From assembly GCA_963969595.1 (NCBI GenBank), contig OZ018413.1, positions 15,303,711-15,367,710 on the forward strand: a stretch of 64,000 nucleotides of DNA, written 5' to 3'. Under the pieces are notes generated by a model, which did no database searches, had not been told where the DNA came from, and saw only the letters and a program-made list of their open reading frames with translations. Positions 24,180 through 35,624 of this stretch are shown piece by piece. Every line of letters starts with the position of its first letter. Position 1 is the stretch's first letter. Position numbers and translations under genes: made by a program. The stretch comes from Neckera pumila (taxonomy: Eukaryota > Streptophyta > Bryopsida > Hypnales > Neckeraceae).

Positions 24180-24994
24180 TCAAAGGGCCTTGTACTTCAC
24201 TTGTTGTAGATCATGTGGTAAAAATTTCATGAAATTTGATTGTACGGATTAGAAGATACTAGCATTTGAAGTTGGAAAAAGAAGTTTTTTATAACTATGG
24301 CCTACAATTTTAGATGACTTTGACGGCCATTTGTAGATTTTTTTTGCACTATACGTCATTAGGTTAAAAAACTTTATGTTGAACATTTGAGTTGCAAGTT
24401 GGAGAAACAAATTTCAAATGTCAAGAGTTGATTTTCATATATAAAAAAAAGTTTAAATAGCAGTAGGTCCAAAATTGAATGAAACACTAAATTGTTAATA
24501 GCTCTTAGGTGGAATTAAAACACCATAATTGCAACGGTGGAATTTTTCTTGCAAACAAACTTAGCATTATAAAAAACCCGTGAAAAATGAGAAAATTGCA
24601 TTCAAAAATAAATTCTATAATTGTTTTTTGAAGAAGATGCTGAGATTGCCCAAAAAACAAGATTGTCTACAACTTTTTCATTTTGAGTCCTCATTTTGAG
24701 TCCAAATAGAATGATTCAAAGCTCCAAATGTAGACAAAAATAGGCTCTTTGAGGAAATTTTTTTAAAAAAAAGTCAATTTTTTAAAAGTTTTTTTTTCCT
24801 GACCAACGAGTTGCTTTTTGACTTCGGGTGGCATAACTTTTGCTCCTGGGCACCAAATAAAAAAAATATTTTTAGAAAGATAATGTAATACCCTATCTTC
24901 AAAAAAAGTTTCAAAAAATCAGGTCAAAATTTGAGGTCACATAAACCTGCCCAAAATCCCAAGTGTCCCCCAAGGGCCTTTGGGCCTTGAGGGG
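24180..24994 (+). mobile_element. TTAA-bounded TIR element, copy D (left end missing)
   Basis: The right end reads GGCCTTGAGGGG followed by TTAA (24995-24998). Internal blocks match copies B and C in order, for example AGAAGATACTAGCATTTGAAG and AACCTGCCCAAAATCCC. The left part seems to be missing, truncated against the OTU-like segment. Confidence 0.6.
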
Positions 24995-24999
24995 TTAAA

Positions 25000-26375
25000 T
25001 ATGTTGATTTGGCATGCCACGTCAGCATTCTTGGGTGTCTTGGCGGTCCATCAGAGATTTTTTCTTAGACATCTTTGTTTATGTCAAGAAATTTATGAAG
25101 ACATCAATGAACAGGACATTGTCCTGCTTAGCATGACTGTATCGTAATGTTCGTTTGTCATTTGTTTGGGACAAGCCCAGACATACAATGCAATCATTGA
25201 TGTTGGTGCCCATGGTTGCAAATGTTTTCTTAGATATCCTTCAAAGATCTATTGGACTTAGATACTACCTTCAGCAATGTCTGCAAGAATATGAGCTTAT
25301 ATTACTTTGCATTTATGTATAAGCCCTTTATTGTAGTGCACAAAGGTTGTAATCATATTACACATAAATTCATGAGTTAGATGTCTTTGCACAAATGTTG
25401 TGAACAACACCAATATGTCCGTTGGAACATCTTGCATATCCAATACAACATCCCCGTGCAACTTCTATTTGTCATACAATTTATGCGTTTTATATATTCC
25501 ATTTGGTTTGTCTTACTCCTTGGCATCCCACTTGTATAAAGGACTCATCTTGTCCTCTCTATTTATATCACAATAAATGGTTTTTAAAGTCATGTGAAGT
25601 ATTTGCCAAAGTGGTGTATTAGATATGGTATATATTATATACAATGTATGGTGTATGTTGTCCTATGTATGGGATGTTGTGTATAATATGCTACATTAGA
25701 TATTATAAAATGCTTATGTGTGTTATGTAGGACATGTGTCCTTGTCCATATTAACATCATATTAAATAGTACATTCAATCATATAAACATCAAATGTGAC
25801 ATGATTTTGTTCATTTAAATCATACTAGACATTTCAAGAGGTGTTTATAATGGAATGGGGATGTCTAAGATGACGTTGCAAAACATTTGGGCATTTAAGT
25901 TGACATTGCAAAAAAAATTTGGATGTCTAAGTTGACGTCTCAAAAATCATTTGGACGTTTAATTTGTCGTTTCAAAAAGTGTCTCAGAAAGCATTTGGAC
26001 AACATAAAACTATACTGACAAGTCTACCATGTCATCTTTGGTGGATGCCACATCACTTTTTCCGCGGCCACGTCATTTGCCACGTCATTTGTCATGTCAC
26101 CAACATGTGGATGAAAAAATGCACACAAGGCCTTTGTCGATGACATGGCGCTAATATAGCAGCCAAATGGCAGAATTTTAAAGGCCTATTGACCCATGTC
26201 CTCTTTAATGTCCACTTAAAAAGACATTAGGCCATGTTATTTGAGATTTTTGATGTTTTTTGCATGTCAACTTTGATGCGGAAAAAATGACACTCCTTGG
26301 ATACCAAAAAACATTGTACTAGACGTCAGCGTGTCAAAAATCAACTATCACAGAAAACACGGGTTTCTTATAGTG
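25000..26375. mobile_element. CACTA-like 3' end with subterminal repeats (partial)
   Basis: Ends at 26375 with TTTCTTATAGTG, the complement of the CACTATAAGAAA start seen intact at 32913. Between about 25885 and 25980, three variants of a word near CATTTGGACGTTTAAGTTGACGT recur about every 40 bp, like the subterminal repeats of CACTA elements. The left terminus was not found, so the extent is uncertain. Confidence 0.45.
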
Positions 26376-26379
26376 TCAA

Positions 26380-27160
26380 GAGCTAGCCCTTGCATGCTTA
26401 TTTGTAGAGTTTTTCCCTTTCTTTGGTCCTCTATCCTTAGACTCATCTCCTTGTGGCCTTTTGAAGTATGCGAGCCTTCGCCTTCTATATTCAGGAGGCG
26501 CTAAATCTGCGTATTTATCATCTCACTATCCATCACAGTATCCATGCAAAAATATCAGACAACAGAAACTTTCCCATGTGGTGAACGATGGTTGTGTCTT
26601 TGTAAATAGAAGAAACGAACCTAATGTTTTAACAACCAACAAGAATTGAATGTTATAACACAGTCAAAAACTCTTCCCTAATACCAATCTTTTTTTTTAT
26701 CTATGTATTCTCCTTGAATTGTTATCCGGGGGATCTCCATGATCCTAAACCCTATCCTAGTTTGAATGTCAAACCCTTCTCAGAATCACTTGAACGGCCG
26801 ACCTTCTTGTATTTATTGAACTTGTCGTATGCGCTTCCACTTAGCTGTGATTTGGTTGAGTAGACTACAAGCACCAGATTGCAAAAAGATTGAGTTGAAG
26901 CTGGCCCCTATCTGTTTCAAACAGGCTCTGTGCATCTGCCGAAGCGGCAAAACCCTAAAAAGCTTTGGATGAAGCCACTGCCTTTAATTCTCTCTTATCT
27001 AGTGGTGTATTCTCTCTCTAAGACCGCTAAAAACCTCCAAGTGCAAACCCTACGCAGAAAAGCTATAGTACCAGCCCGACTTGGCTCTAAACAGATGTCG
27101 GAAAAATTCCATCATCTGTGGCTGCAGTCCTAAAAAACCCGTCGGAGATCCTACCAGCTC
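26380..27160. other. No gene recognised
   Basis: Short frames only on both strands, none with a recognisable domain. Confidence 0.45.
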
Positions 27161-27174
27161 AATTCTACTCTAAT

Positions 27175-27565
27175 TACTTCAAAAGAGTTGTCAATCAATT
27201 TGCAAAGGCAAAGCTACCTCAAATCAAGACAAAAACTAGTCAAAACAAACCCCAAATGGCTCAAATCTGGTCCAAAGAAAATCCGTCGCCATTGGCTGCC
27301 AAAACTCTAAACCCTCGAGACTTGCTCTGAACTTGTTTCTACCTTGAATCAAGCAATCAAAACTTTGATTGCTATAAAAGAGCTGTCAATTAATCAACTT
27401 GCAAAGGCAAAGCAACCTTGAATCAAAACAAAAACTAGTCACAACAAACTCCAAATGGCTTAGATTTGGTCCAAAGCTAGAAAATCTGTTGCCACTGGTT
27501 GTTGGAACCCTAAGCCCTCAGGACCTGCTCTAAACTTGTTTTTGCCTCGGATTGAGCAAGTAAAC
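27175..27565. repeat. 195-bp tandem duplication
   Basis: Two diverged direct copies. AAAGAGTTGTCAATCAA at about 27183 recurs as AAAGAGCTGTCAATTAATC at about 27378, and the following blocks (GCAAAGGCAAAGC, ACAAAAACTAGTCA, CAAATGGCT, TGGTCCAAAG) keep the same order. Confidence 0.8.
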
Positions 27566-27569
27566 CTCT

Positions 27570-29400
27570 CAATTTGACCGCAATTCTCAACTGAACATGA
27601 ATTTGCACAAAAATGGGAACAAATTGCAAGAAACTACTAAGAAATCGAACCTCTAAGCTCACTCCAGGGGGTGTGGCTCCTCTCTAAGGAGGTGGATGAA
27701 AAAGTCGGATTGTATTAGCTATGTCCACCTTTTGTACAAATTTTAGAGCCAATTGAGTATGGATATTCTAAAAGTAATATGGAGTGTTTGATATCCTACT
27801 GGCCATGCATGTGTGAAGAAAAATAATATAATTAAGGGGTTTCTACGATCACTTATCTAATGCACCTAATTGTGATCCATTTTTTAAATTGATTTTCACA
27901 GATTCTTATCCAAAATGTAAGCCGTTGTTCATAAATTCTTTGGTCAATTTTTTATATACTTATTTTCAACACTTTGAATATTCATAGTGGATTCATAGAG
28001 TATTCACAAAATGTATGCTTAGCAACTTCCAACAAGATCCAACAAAAAATTTAGTCAACTCAATTTAAACTCATGCTCAAATATTTATTCAAAAATTTAG
28101 GTGTAGATTTTTTATGTTGAAACAAGTGCTCCAAGTGTAAAAGATTGTCAATGGGGATTCCAACATTTATAAACAATCTTTAGTTTTGTTTGTAAAAGTG
28201 ACACTAAAATTTACTCACAATAGGCTTGTACAACTTGAAGCTAGATTGCTAGAAAATGGTTAAAAATTCCTTTTTGTATTTGTCAAATCAAATATTATCA
28301 CATTTGTATGCAATATTTTGTGACATATATAGTAATATTTTATAATGATTTTGTATCAAGTAAAATCTAAACATGATGTTTTTTGTTTGGACATCGTTGA
28401 ACATGACAATATCCATAAAAAAAAAAAAATCTCTCATTATAGTTCATGCAAACTATCATTGGTATAGTAGTTCAAGGATAAGGCATTGATATTGTGGTGA
28501 GCCACTATAAAATTTAGTTGCACTCCATAGAAAATTTTCATAGTCATTTGGTCTCTAAAACTATATATTTCCTTTTATTAAATATTGCACAATTCTTGAA
28601 GAATGTTACTTTGTCTTAAACAAGAACACTAACCCCTAAGTGGTCCAATAGACACATTGCGTTTTTGAAAAACACTAGAATGCAAAAATTGCTATATTCT
28701 GAACTATATTGGTGAATTCCTTCAACTACAAATGTGTGGGCATTGAAGCTTTTGATTTTTGTGACAAAAAAATGAAAAATATAAGAGCCTTCAGCAACAA
28801 ACTATAGCTACCCCAACATGAATCTTATGTATTCAATCCAAATACTATACAAGGCATGCTATCTTCTATTTGGTCCCGAGTTGGACTTCACAAGGCTAGC
28901 TATGATGACTGGATACATCTATGGGATTTGTTGACTTCAATAACTCCTCTTCCGCACCTATCTTTCCCTAATTCCATTTCTGGGCTTTGACTTCCTTCAA
29001 TCAAATTTGCCAACGGTTGTTAAACCTTAAACGACATAAGGTAGGAAGCTTGAAAACAGTTTGGGCATTTTGAACCGAACATGATATAGAGGTACATTTT
29101 GCTTTCTTCAATTAACCAAAATGTACAAATAATGTTCATTCTAGGAGGTGGTTGCTTTCAGAGCCCTATGGCATTTCAACTTCAAAGTTTCATAACTAAT
29201 TCCCCAAAGCTTCAAAAAATATGAAACAACTTGGGACACATGCCATTTTGTCTTGTCTTTCAAGAAAAATCTACTTAAAAATATTTCAAGATGTTTTACC
29301 TCCCCAAAATTCAATTTCAGAGCTTAGATGATCGCTATGGACCTCCTGTACCTTAATCCTGCAAAGGTAGACCTCACACCACCAGAGTTCTACACATCTG
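27570..29400. other. AT-rich intergenic DNA with dispersed repeat R copy 2
   Basis: No gene. At 28633 a TAACCCCTAAGTGGTCC word resembles a left end of the TTAA-bounded family. At 29105-29345 lies a minus-strand copy of dispersed repeat R (shared words such as CAAAAAATATGAAAC and AACTTCAAAGTTTCATAACTA). Confidence 0.5.
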
Positions 29401-29411
29401 AAACCCAGGAA

Positions 29412-31410
29412 TCACTGACTACTCACATCAGCCTCTTCATCCTCTTCTTCGTAACTCCCAGGGACAACAGACTCTGTCTCTGGAACTTGGCACCCTTCTC
29501 ATAAATCAACATTTCCACCTTCTCCTGTTGAAAACGAATGCACCACTCTGTGCACCAACCAAACGGAAACAGCAACTTTCAGAAAACTTCGATAAAACAC
29601 AGTTTTCGGATGGCATTCCCTTTCGATCGCATCCCACTCCTCTTGGTAGATGGGCAAAGGTTAGTTGCTGGCTAACTCGCCAATGATGGACTTGAACTTC
29701 TTGAAGCAGAACTTCCCAAGAAAAGAGCCATCCGGTGAGTCTGAATCCAGCAGCATCGAAATGGTGGATGCCTTGTCCTTGAATTTGGAGAAATCAGCGA
29801 AGGAAATGAGCTTCGTCATCTGTTCATTCTCAAAGTATTCTACGCCAAAATACCCATTTGGAGCGTTGAATCCATCGAATAACCGTTTACAAATGAATGC
29901 TTGAACCAAGAACTTCCAATGGTTGGCTCTGTCCATGTCGGCCCTCACTTCCTGAAGAATCGTCTGCTTCAGGTACTCGAGCTCCGACGGATGTTTGTTC
30001 ATGTTTGTGATGAGAACCTCGGCAAAATCAATAACAGCACTCTTCGCTTCCATAACCGCCGTCAGGAGATTTTTAGGAGATCGTCCTGTGAGTCTGTGAC
30101 ATCATCCTGGTGGGATCCTAGAGGTGGATCTCGGATTTGGTAACCATCTGCCTCTTGAGAGTCATTATTGCGGATCGACGGTCTTCAGGCCCTCCAGGTC
30201 AGCTGGAGGAGACGGTTTGGGAAGATTGATGCTTGCATTGGCCGCTTTGCGGTACTTGGGGAGTTCAGGCTCAACAATTTTACCCTCAAGCGAATCCTGA
30301 GAATAATGTACGCAAGCAAAGCAAATACGTAAATTGGTCAACTCGAAACAGTATGCAAAAGCTTTATCAGTACCTCCCCATGAACGACGGGAAAGATTCC
30401 CTTGATGACATCGCCTAAAAGTTAATTAATTTCTTACTAGAAATCCTGCTACCACCAGACCTCAGTTGCTAGCATAATCAAATATAGTCGTCCTGCAAAC
30501 CAGTGATTTGCAAATGGCAATTAGACAATGACAAACTCACGTCGTTCATGATATAAAGCTGCTCACCTGAATATGGGAAAGCAGGCGGCCAGGGCTCTGA
30601 TTTTTCTGCCGAGGATGAGAATTATTTTCTAGACGATTCCCCGATGAAGTCCCCGCCTCCTCTTTCTCCTCCTTGGTTTCGCAGATTTCTGCCAGATTCC
30701 AAGGAGGAGGATTACCAGAAGGAGTTGCCGGAACCTCCTCGTCAGCTTCACAATCTCTTGCGAATTTCCCACCATCCGACTTTGTCGTCAACATTATTTT
30801 CCCGAGTTTCTTCCGAGGTATAATTGCAGGCTGTATTGGATCTGAGACGTCCAGGGGAGATATTGCATTATCCAAGCTTGCTTGAGTTAGCTGTGCAGGC
30901 TCCTGAAGGTCAAGGAGTGATTTGACCCTCTGGGTGGAATTGGCAAGAGTTGCAATACTTTCAGCAATATCCTCGTCCGCCAGTTGGCTTTCCTCAGTAA
31001 CCATTGGTGTTGAAACAACTCCCTCTTCGTGCAGAATAGCAGCTCCAGGCAAGGGTACAGAGTATAGGCGTTCATCGTCACTAAGACTTCCTGGAGTTGC
31101 TATTCCTCCACCAATATCTTCGTGGAGCTCTGGGCTGTCCTCAGTATTTGTTGGTGTTGGAACAAGTCGAACTTCGTGCGTGATTGCAGCTGCAGGCAAG
31201 ACTGCACAATAGTGGCTTCCCTTGTCACTACAATGTAGAATGTATTCGTCCCACTGCCACTAATTAATACTACTCCATAGAATACAAATGATCAACAAGA
31301 CGTAAACTGCCAGCTCGGTAACTCACCTTCTGCAAAACCTGGAACTTGACGAGACCCAATTCCCATAAACTTCAATAATGATTGAAAGAACGTTGAGACC
31401 CTGCAGAAAA
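29412..31410 (-). pseudogene. DUF641 (GIL1/IRKI-like) gene, apparently inactivated
   Basis: The main minus-strand frame (30053-29664) reads AVIDFAEVLITNM, then HWKFLVQAFICKRLFDGFN and GSFLGKFCFKKFKSI, matching the C-terminal half of plant DUF641 proteins (GIL1/IRKI type, linked to light and gravity or root responses). A TAA at 29663-29661 stops it, yet the same frame continues with CHPKTVFYRSFLKVAVSVWL, the next conserved block at normal spacing. A TGA (29501-29499) then interrupts, followed by an acidic tail ending EEEDEEADVSSQ before a stop at 29414-29412. Upstream, coding-like pieces need one extra-base and one missing-base shift (the latter in an A5 run near 30064-30070) to join. Further upstream are probable exons, including a 217-aa disordered frame (31199-30546) with two 40-residue repeats and a GTGAGC donor after 30567. 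Two in-frame stops in a conserved domain point to a recent pseudogene; sequencing error cannot be excluded. Confidence 0.65.
30567..31230 (-). pseudogene. Upstream disordered exon of the DUF641-like gene
   Basis: An open frame of more than 200 aa, rich in Pro, Glu, Ser and Thr, without a fold signature. An internal tandem repeat of about 40 residues aligns PAAAITHEV...DIGGGIATPGSLS with PGAAILHEE...DIAESIATLANS. It ends at a good donor (CAG|GTGAGC). An upstream exon candidate at about 31326-31405 reads FFQSLLKFMGIGSRQVPGF and is bounded by CAG and GTGAGT. Membership of the same gene as the DUF641 block is inferred from strand, order and splice sites; phases do not all fit. Confidence 0.45.
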
Positions 31411-31449
31411 TTCACACGATGGGGGGTATAAGCATCATGAAAGGACGCT

Positions 31450-31940
31450 GTTCATTAGACTTCCATTAGAATGATAAATGATCTTAATGCTAAGACAAGA
31501 GATGTTCATTTTCTTTAGGCCTCATGTTATGTTAACGATAGTAAAATGAGGGGATGTATATGGTGATGATTGATTTAAGTAAGTTTCATGTGACTATGAC
31601 TGACATTGAATTAATGTTACATTGGCTACATTAGATTGATGTTGCATTTTGGAGAGATTAGACAAATATCATACAAGGCACTCTCCAATAGATTTACATA
31701 ACACGATTCATATTGCTATATTCATAGATAACAAATTCACACAGTCCCCACATTGCCAATGTTACAATCAAGTGATTGGCATTGGCATTGACATTTACTT
31801 GATATGACGTTGCTTACTATATTGAGTCATATGATGCAAAAGACAAGAAAACTATGTTGTCCCATATACCTTGCTCTCGATGATGATGGTGATAGATTTG
31901 AACTCTATATTTGGTCACTTTGTGTGGTGTATGAAAAAAA
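31450..31940. other. No gene recognised
   Basis: AT-rich spacer between the two dead genes. Confidence 0.5.
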
Positions 31941-32912
31941 AAAATGCTATCATCCAACTTTGTCACTCCCAAGCTCAACAATTTCACATGTCTCAACAAT
32001 TTGCAAATACTAGCAAAAGTCGGTTGACGAGAAGGCAAAAACTCCCAACAACTCTTGATACAAAATGCCAAGTATTTAGGGCAATGCTTGGAGAGAGTTA
32101 GCCTAAGTCCTTGCTTGCATATCATGGTTTGAATATCTAACCCACAGTTGTCAATATATTTAGCGTCTTCCTTTCCACTCAATATCTCTGCACATGTAAT
32201 TCCAAAACTCCAAATAATCGCCATGGGCAAATAATTTTGCTTTTGGATCATGTCCTTTCCAAATGTCTCTGGAGCTGTATACATTGCAGTACTTTTGTTC
32301 CTTGAATGAGCTTGGAAGGTGGAAGTGTTGGTGTAAGATTTCACCAATCCAAAGTCTACCAATTTTATGTCCAAATACCCTGCACCATCTGTACATGATA
32401 AATCCACTCTAGACCGCTCTTTCAATATAATGTTGGTAGGCTACAAGTCTTGATGAGTCAAATGTTTTTTATGCATATAGTGCATAGCTTGTGCTATTTG
32501 ATACATGATATCAATGGCTACAAGAAGTGAAAATGGCATACTATCCTTTCCCATTTGCATCTTTGAAGATGACATATCCTTCAATAGACCTTTCATATAT
32601 GCACCAAGATCACTGAGCATCAACTCCATCAATAAACGGGATTGAAGATTCTCAAGATGATCTTCCCAATAGTGAAACAATCAAATAATGTTGGGATGAA
32701 ATAGACCCTTCAAGGTAGTGGCTTCCTCTCATCTTGCCCGGGCAACACTTTTAGAGCACATTCAACCCCTAGCCACTTTAATTTCATCACAATACCACTA
32801 CCTCTTTGTTCCAATAGATGGAGATATTCACATTTTTCCAAATCCATATCTCTACAAGTTGCATTACTTGTCAACAAAGATTGCAAATAGTCCAAACCAC
32901 TTGTTGATCCAC

Positions 32913-33847
32913 CACTATAAGAAACTGGCCTTTTTTGTGATGTTTGAAAAAACGTTGTATGATGTCCGGTTTGACATGTCTGAGAATCAACGTAGATGTC
33001 ACCTAAAATCGCATCATAGAAAACAAGCAAAAAACGTCTAGTGTTTTCAAAAAACATGCCAATTTTTGGCTTGTTTTTTTCTAACGTCCTACAAAACAGG
33101 GTCTTCCAAGCTTACAAAATGAAAGCACGTGAAGGCCACATAGGCAAAATTCTCATCCACGCAGGGCCACGTAGGCAACTTTTTCCTCCAGCCCATTTTT
33201 TTCATCTATCCGTTTTTCTTCATCCAATCCATTTTTCATCCACTCTATTTTTCATCCAACCCATTTTTTTTCATCCAATCCATTTTTCAAAAACTAATTA
33301 GTCAATAGAAATTAATCAATAAAATTATGCAATAAAAAAAAAGTAGAATCCACCAAGAATTTAAAAAAAACTTACCATTTATCATCAAATTTATCTTGAA
33401 TGATGACATAATTACGTGAAAATGAAGATTTTTAGGGTCATATTTGTACCCATTCTTTGTCCATGGTGAGACAAACAATATGGGATAATTAGCCTACGTT
33501 GTCTCAGATGTCCAGTCCAACATTCAACCCGTTGTTCCAAACATTTGGCCCGAGGTTCATCCATCCATTTTTAATTTTTTTTCCAAAATATGCCACGTAG
33601 CTGCCCTTTTCCAAGTCTACTTACTAACGTGGCAGCTTCTGTTGTATGCGACGTTATATAAAATCATGGCCACGTTGCAGTCGACATCATCACAAACGTA
33701 GCCGTCTATAATGACATAGTCGCGTTTTTTGCAAAACACTTACACGTTTCTGCAAAATATGTATATGTTTTTTAGAACATCTGATGTTTGAAAAAACATG
33801 ATGCGTTTTTGGCTAAACGCCGCCAAAAACAGGCTTTTCTTATAGTG
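32913..33847 (+). mobile_element. Non-autonomous CACTA-type element inside the kinase gene
   Basis: Begins CACTATAAGAAA and ends TTTTCTTATAGTG. It is flanked by a perfect 3-bp target duplication, CAC (32910-32912 and 33848-33850). At 935 bp without a transposase frame it is a deletion derivative. CACTA termini and a 3-bp duplication are diagnostic of the CACTA (En/Spm) superfamily. On the minus strand the host frame reads IVDLC before it and GSTSGLDYLQSLL after it, so the insertion point can be placed to the base. Confidence 0.88.
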
Positions 33848-34204
33848 CACAAAGGTCTACAATCCTAGAGGTCCTTGAAATGATTGTCCCTTTATCTTCC
33901 ACAACTGCTTGCCGCAATGCATGACTCTCTCTTTGCAAGTCCTTGAACAATTGGTGATATTCTTCATCCATAATCTTCATCTCTTCCACCTTCTTCTCCC
34001 GTGATAAACCCCTCCCACAAGTGATTGCAAAATCCAACAACATTTTCCATAGGTGGATATCCAATATAATGGTCGTAAACTCTTCTTGAAACTCCACCAA
34101 CATCATGGTTGATACAAGCCATGACTCTAAATCCTTGCAGCAACATTTAGTAACCAAGACCTTTGCTCTTTTAACTACGGAACACAAATGTTGGAGACTA
34201 AGGG

Positions 34205-34953
34205 TGATTGCAAGAAACACTTGTCCTATTTTTTGTCCCCTTGCCCTTGGACAAGTGGCTTTTTGCTTATAACTTTTGCATCGTTTGTCTATTTGGCCTG
34301 AAATTTGGAAAAGAGGTACATATAGTAGTGGCAAACATTGAATAATTTTTTCAAATTTTTTCAAACTAGTTTACTATTTTAAAACTGCCCCCATTTCGGT
34401 ATCTACTTTGGCCATTTTGGGTGGTTTTAGTCCTATTTTTGACCCAAAAATGCAAATTTGAAGCCACAAATTGGACATGTTGGAGGTCTACTAACATTGC
34501 AAGGATTGACAATGAATTTTTATGAAAATAGAAACACGTAAGTTGTCCACATGAGGTCAAAGTGACCTTCCTTTGCGTAAAAGTTACAAAGAGGGAAAGC
34601 ATTCCCTACATTGATTTTTTGGTGCAATGTGAGGGCAATCTTCTCTAGCAAAATGTTTTTTTATTTTTTTATTTTTTGGAGTTTTTTGGGAATTATTAAA
34701 AATAAAAAGGTGCACAAATCCCTTTTCTGCGATTTTCTGCTCCCAGTGGCTTTTGTAGTACTTCATAGCGGTCTATAGTATTGCATAGTAATACATAGTA
34801 TTGAATCGACGGTTGAGATTTGCAAACGCCTTGAATTGACAATTGAGATCTGCAAGGGCGCTGCAGAAACATAGTACTACATAGTACTCCCAGTCCTATG
34901 GCCCAAAACTGCATTTTGAGCCAAAAGTGTGAAATGTTTTTTGCAATCACCCA
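34205..34953 (+). mobile_element. GGGTG-type TIR element, copy 3, inside the kinase gene
   Basis: Starts GGGTGATTGCAAGAAACACT and ends TTTTTTGCAATCACCC(A). It is flanked by TAA on both sides (about 34202-34204 and 34954-34956). A 3-bp TAA/TTA duplication with GG...CC ends fits the PIF/Harbinger superfamily. About 749 bp, no transposase, collinear with the element at 18460-19177. Skipping it joins host minus-strand codons KFGEGMGSI and SLQHLCSVVK in one frame. Confidence 0.78.
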
Positions 34954-35624
34954 TAATGCTTCCCATTCCTTCACCAAACTTTGAACAAGCACTCCTCTTT
35001 TCTAAAAAAGCAGTGGTTACTACATGCAAGTTCTTCAACCAAGATTTGGCATTGGTGTTCATTCAATTGAAATGATGAATCACTTGATCCTCCTAGTAGT
35101 CGACGCCTAAACTTTGTTGATTTAATTACATGTTTGTAATAATGAACCATCGTGACTTGCTCTATAGGGCTTCAACAACATATTATAAATGTAAGTCTAT
35201 GAAGGATACTTTCACAATTTAGTTGGTTTGCATCGCATTCAACCAAAAGGAATATTTCAACATATCACTATATTGATAGCCTTTATAACTAAACAAAGAC
35301 AAAGGATAGAATGTGACAAAAGCTTAGCCACATGCAATGCACTATAATGAATCCAATTTAACATTTCCTTTAAACAATAAACTTTTGAAGATTCCCAGTT
35401 CTTTGAGAGGCTAGAATTCAACACAACCCTACTTTCTAATAAAAACATGCTCAAATAGATGTTAAATTCAATACAATACATTCATGCTTTTCGAAAACGA
35501 CTGCGGACGTAATAAACGACATTGTTGTCGACTGACAGAATAATTTGAGGTTTGTTTGTCACCAACCTCTGGATAATACTCTTCTAAAGCTAGAACTGAA
35601 AACATTTAGTTTAGGTTTTTAAGT

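Larger units (their letters stand above)
31940..35481 (-). pseudogene. DUF1221/HeLo-like plus kinase gene (plant MLKL-like), broken by two transposons
   Basis: Minus-strand order: a helical N-terminal region in several frames (from about 35481, including FQLNEHQCQILVEEL and SLQHLCSVVKRAKVLVTKC), then a kinase domain. The kinase has a glycine-loop-like LLEQRGSGIVMKLKWLG, VAE-helix context LKGLFHPNII, a catalytic loop reading HQDL-stop-PTNIIL where kinases have HRDLKP, VDFGLVKS (DFG), APETFG (APE), IWSFGITCAEIL and RQPTF (subdomain XI). A helical N-terminus plus TKL-type kinase is the DUF1221 architecture, which I associate with plant MLKL immune proteins (inference). Lesions: a TIR element at 34205-34953 and a CACTA-type element at 32913-33847, each restoring a continuous frame when skipped; a TGA at 32683-32681; a TAG at 32443-32441; and frameshifts near 32720 and 35030. 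The kinase cannot be made as a full-length protein. Confidence 0.75.

Noticed and set aside
29661..29663. RNA editing or stop-codon recoding as an explanation for the in-frame TAA
   Set aside because: Stop-removing U-to-C editing in plants is known from organelles, while this gene is nuclear; a pseudogene or sequence error is simpler.
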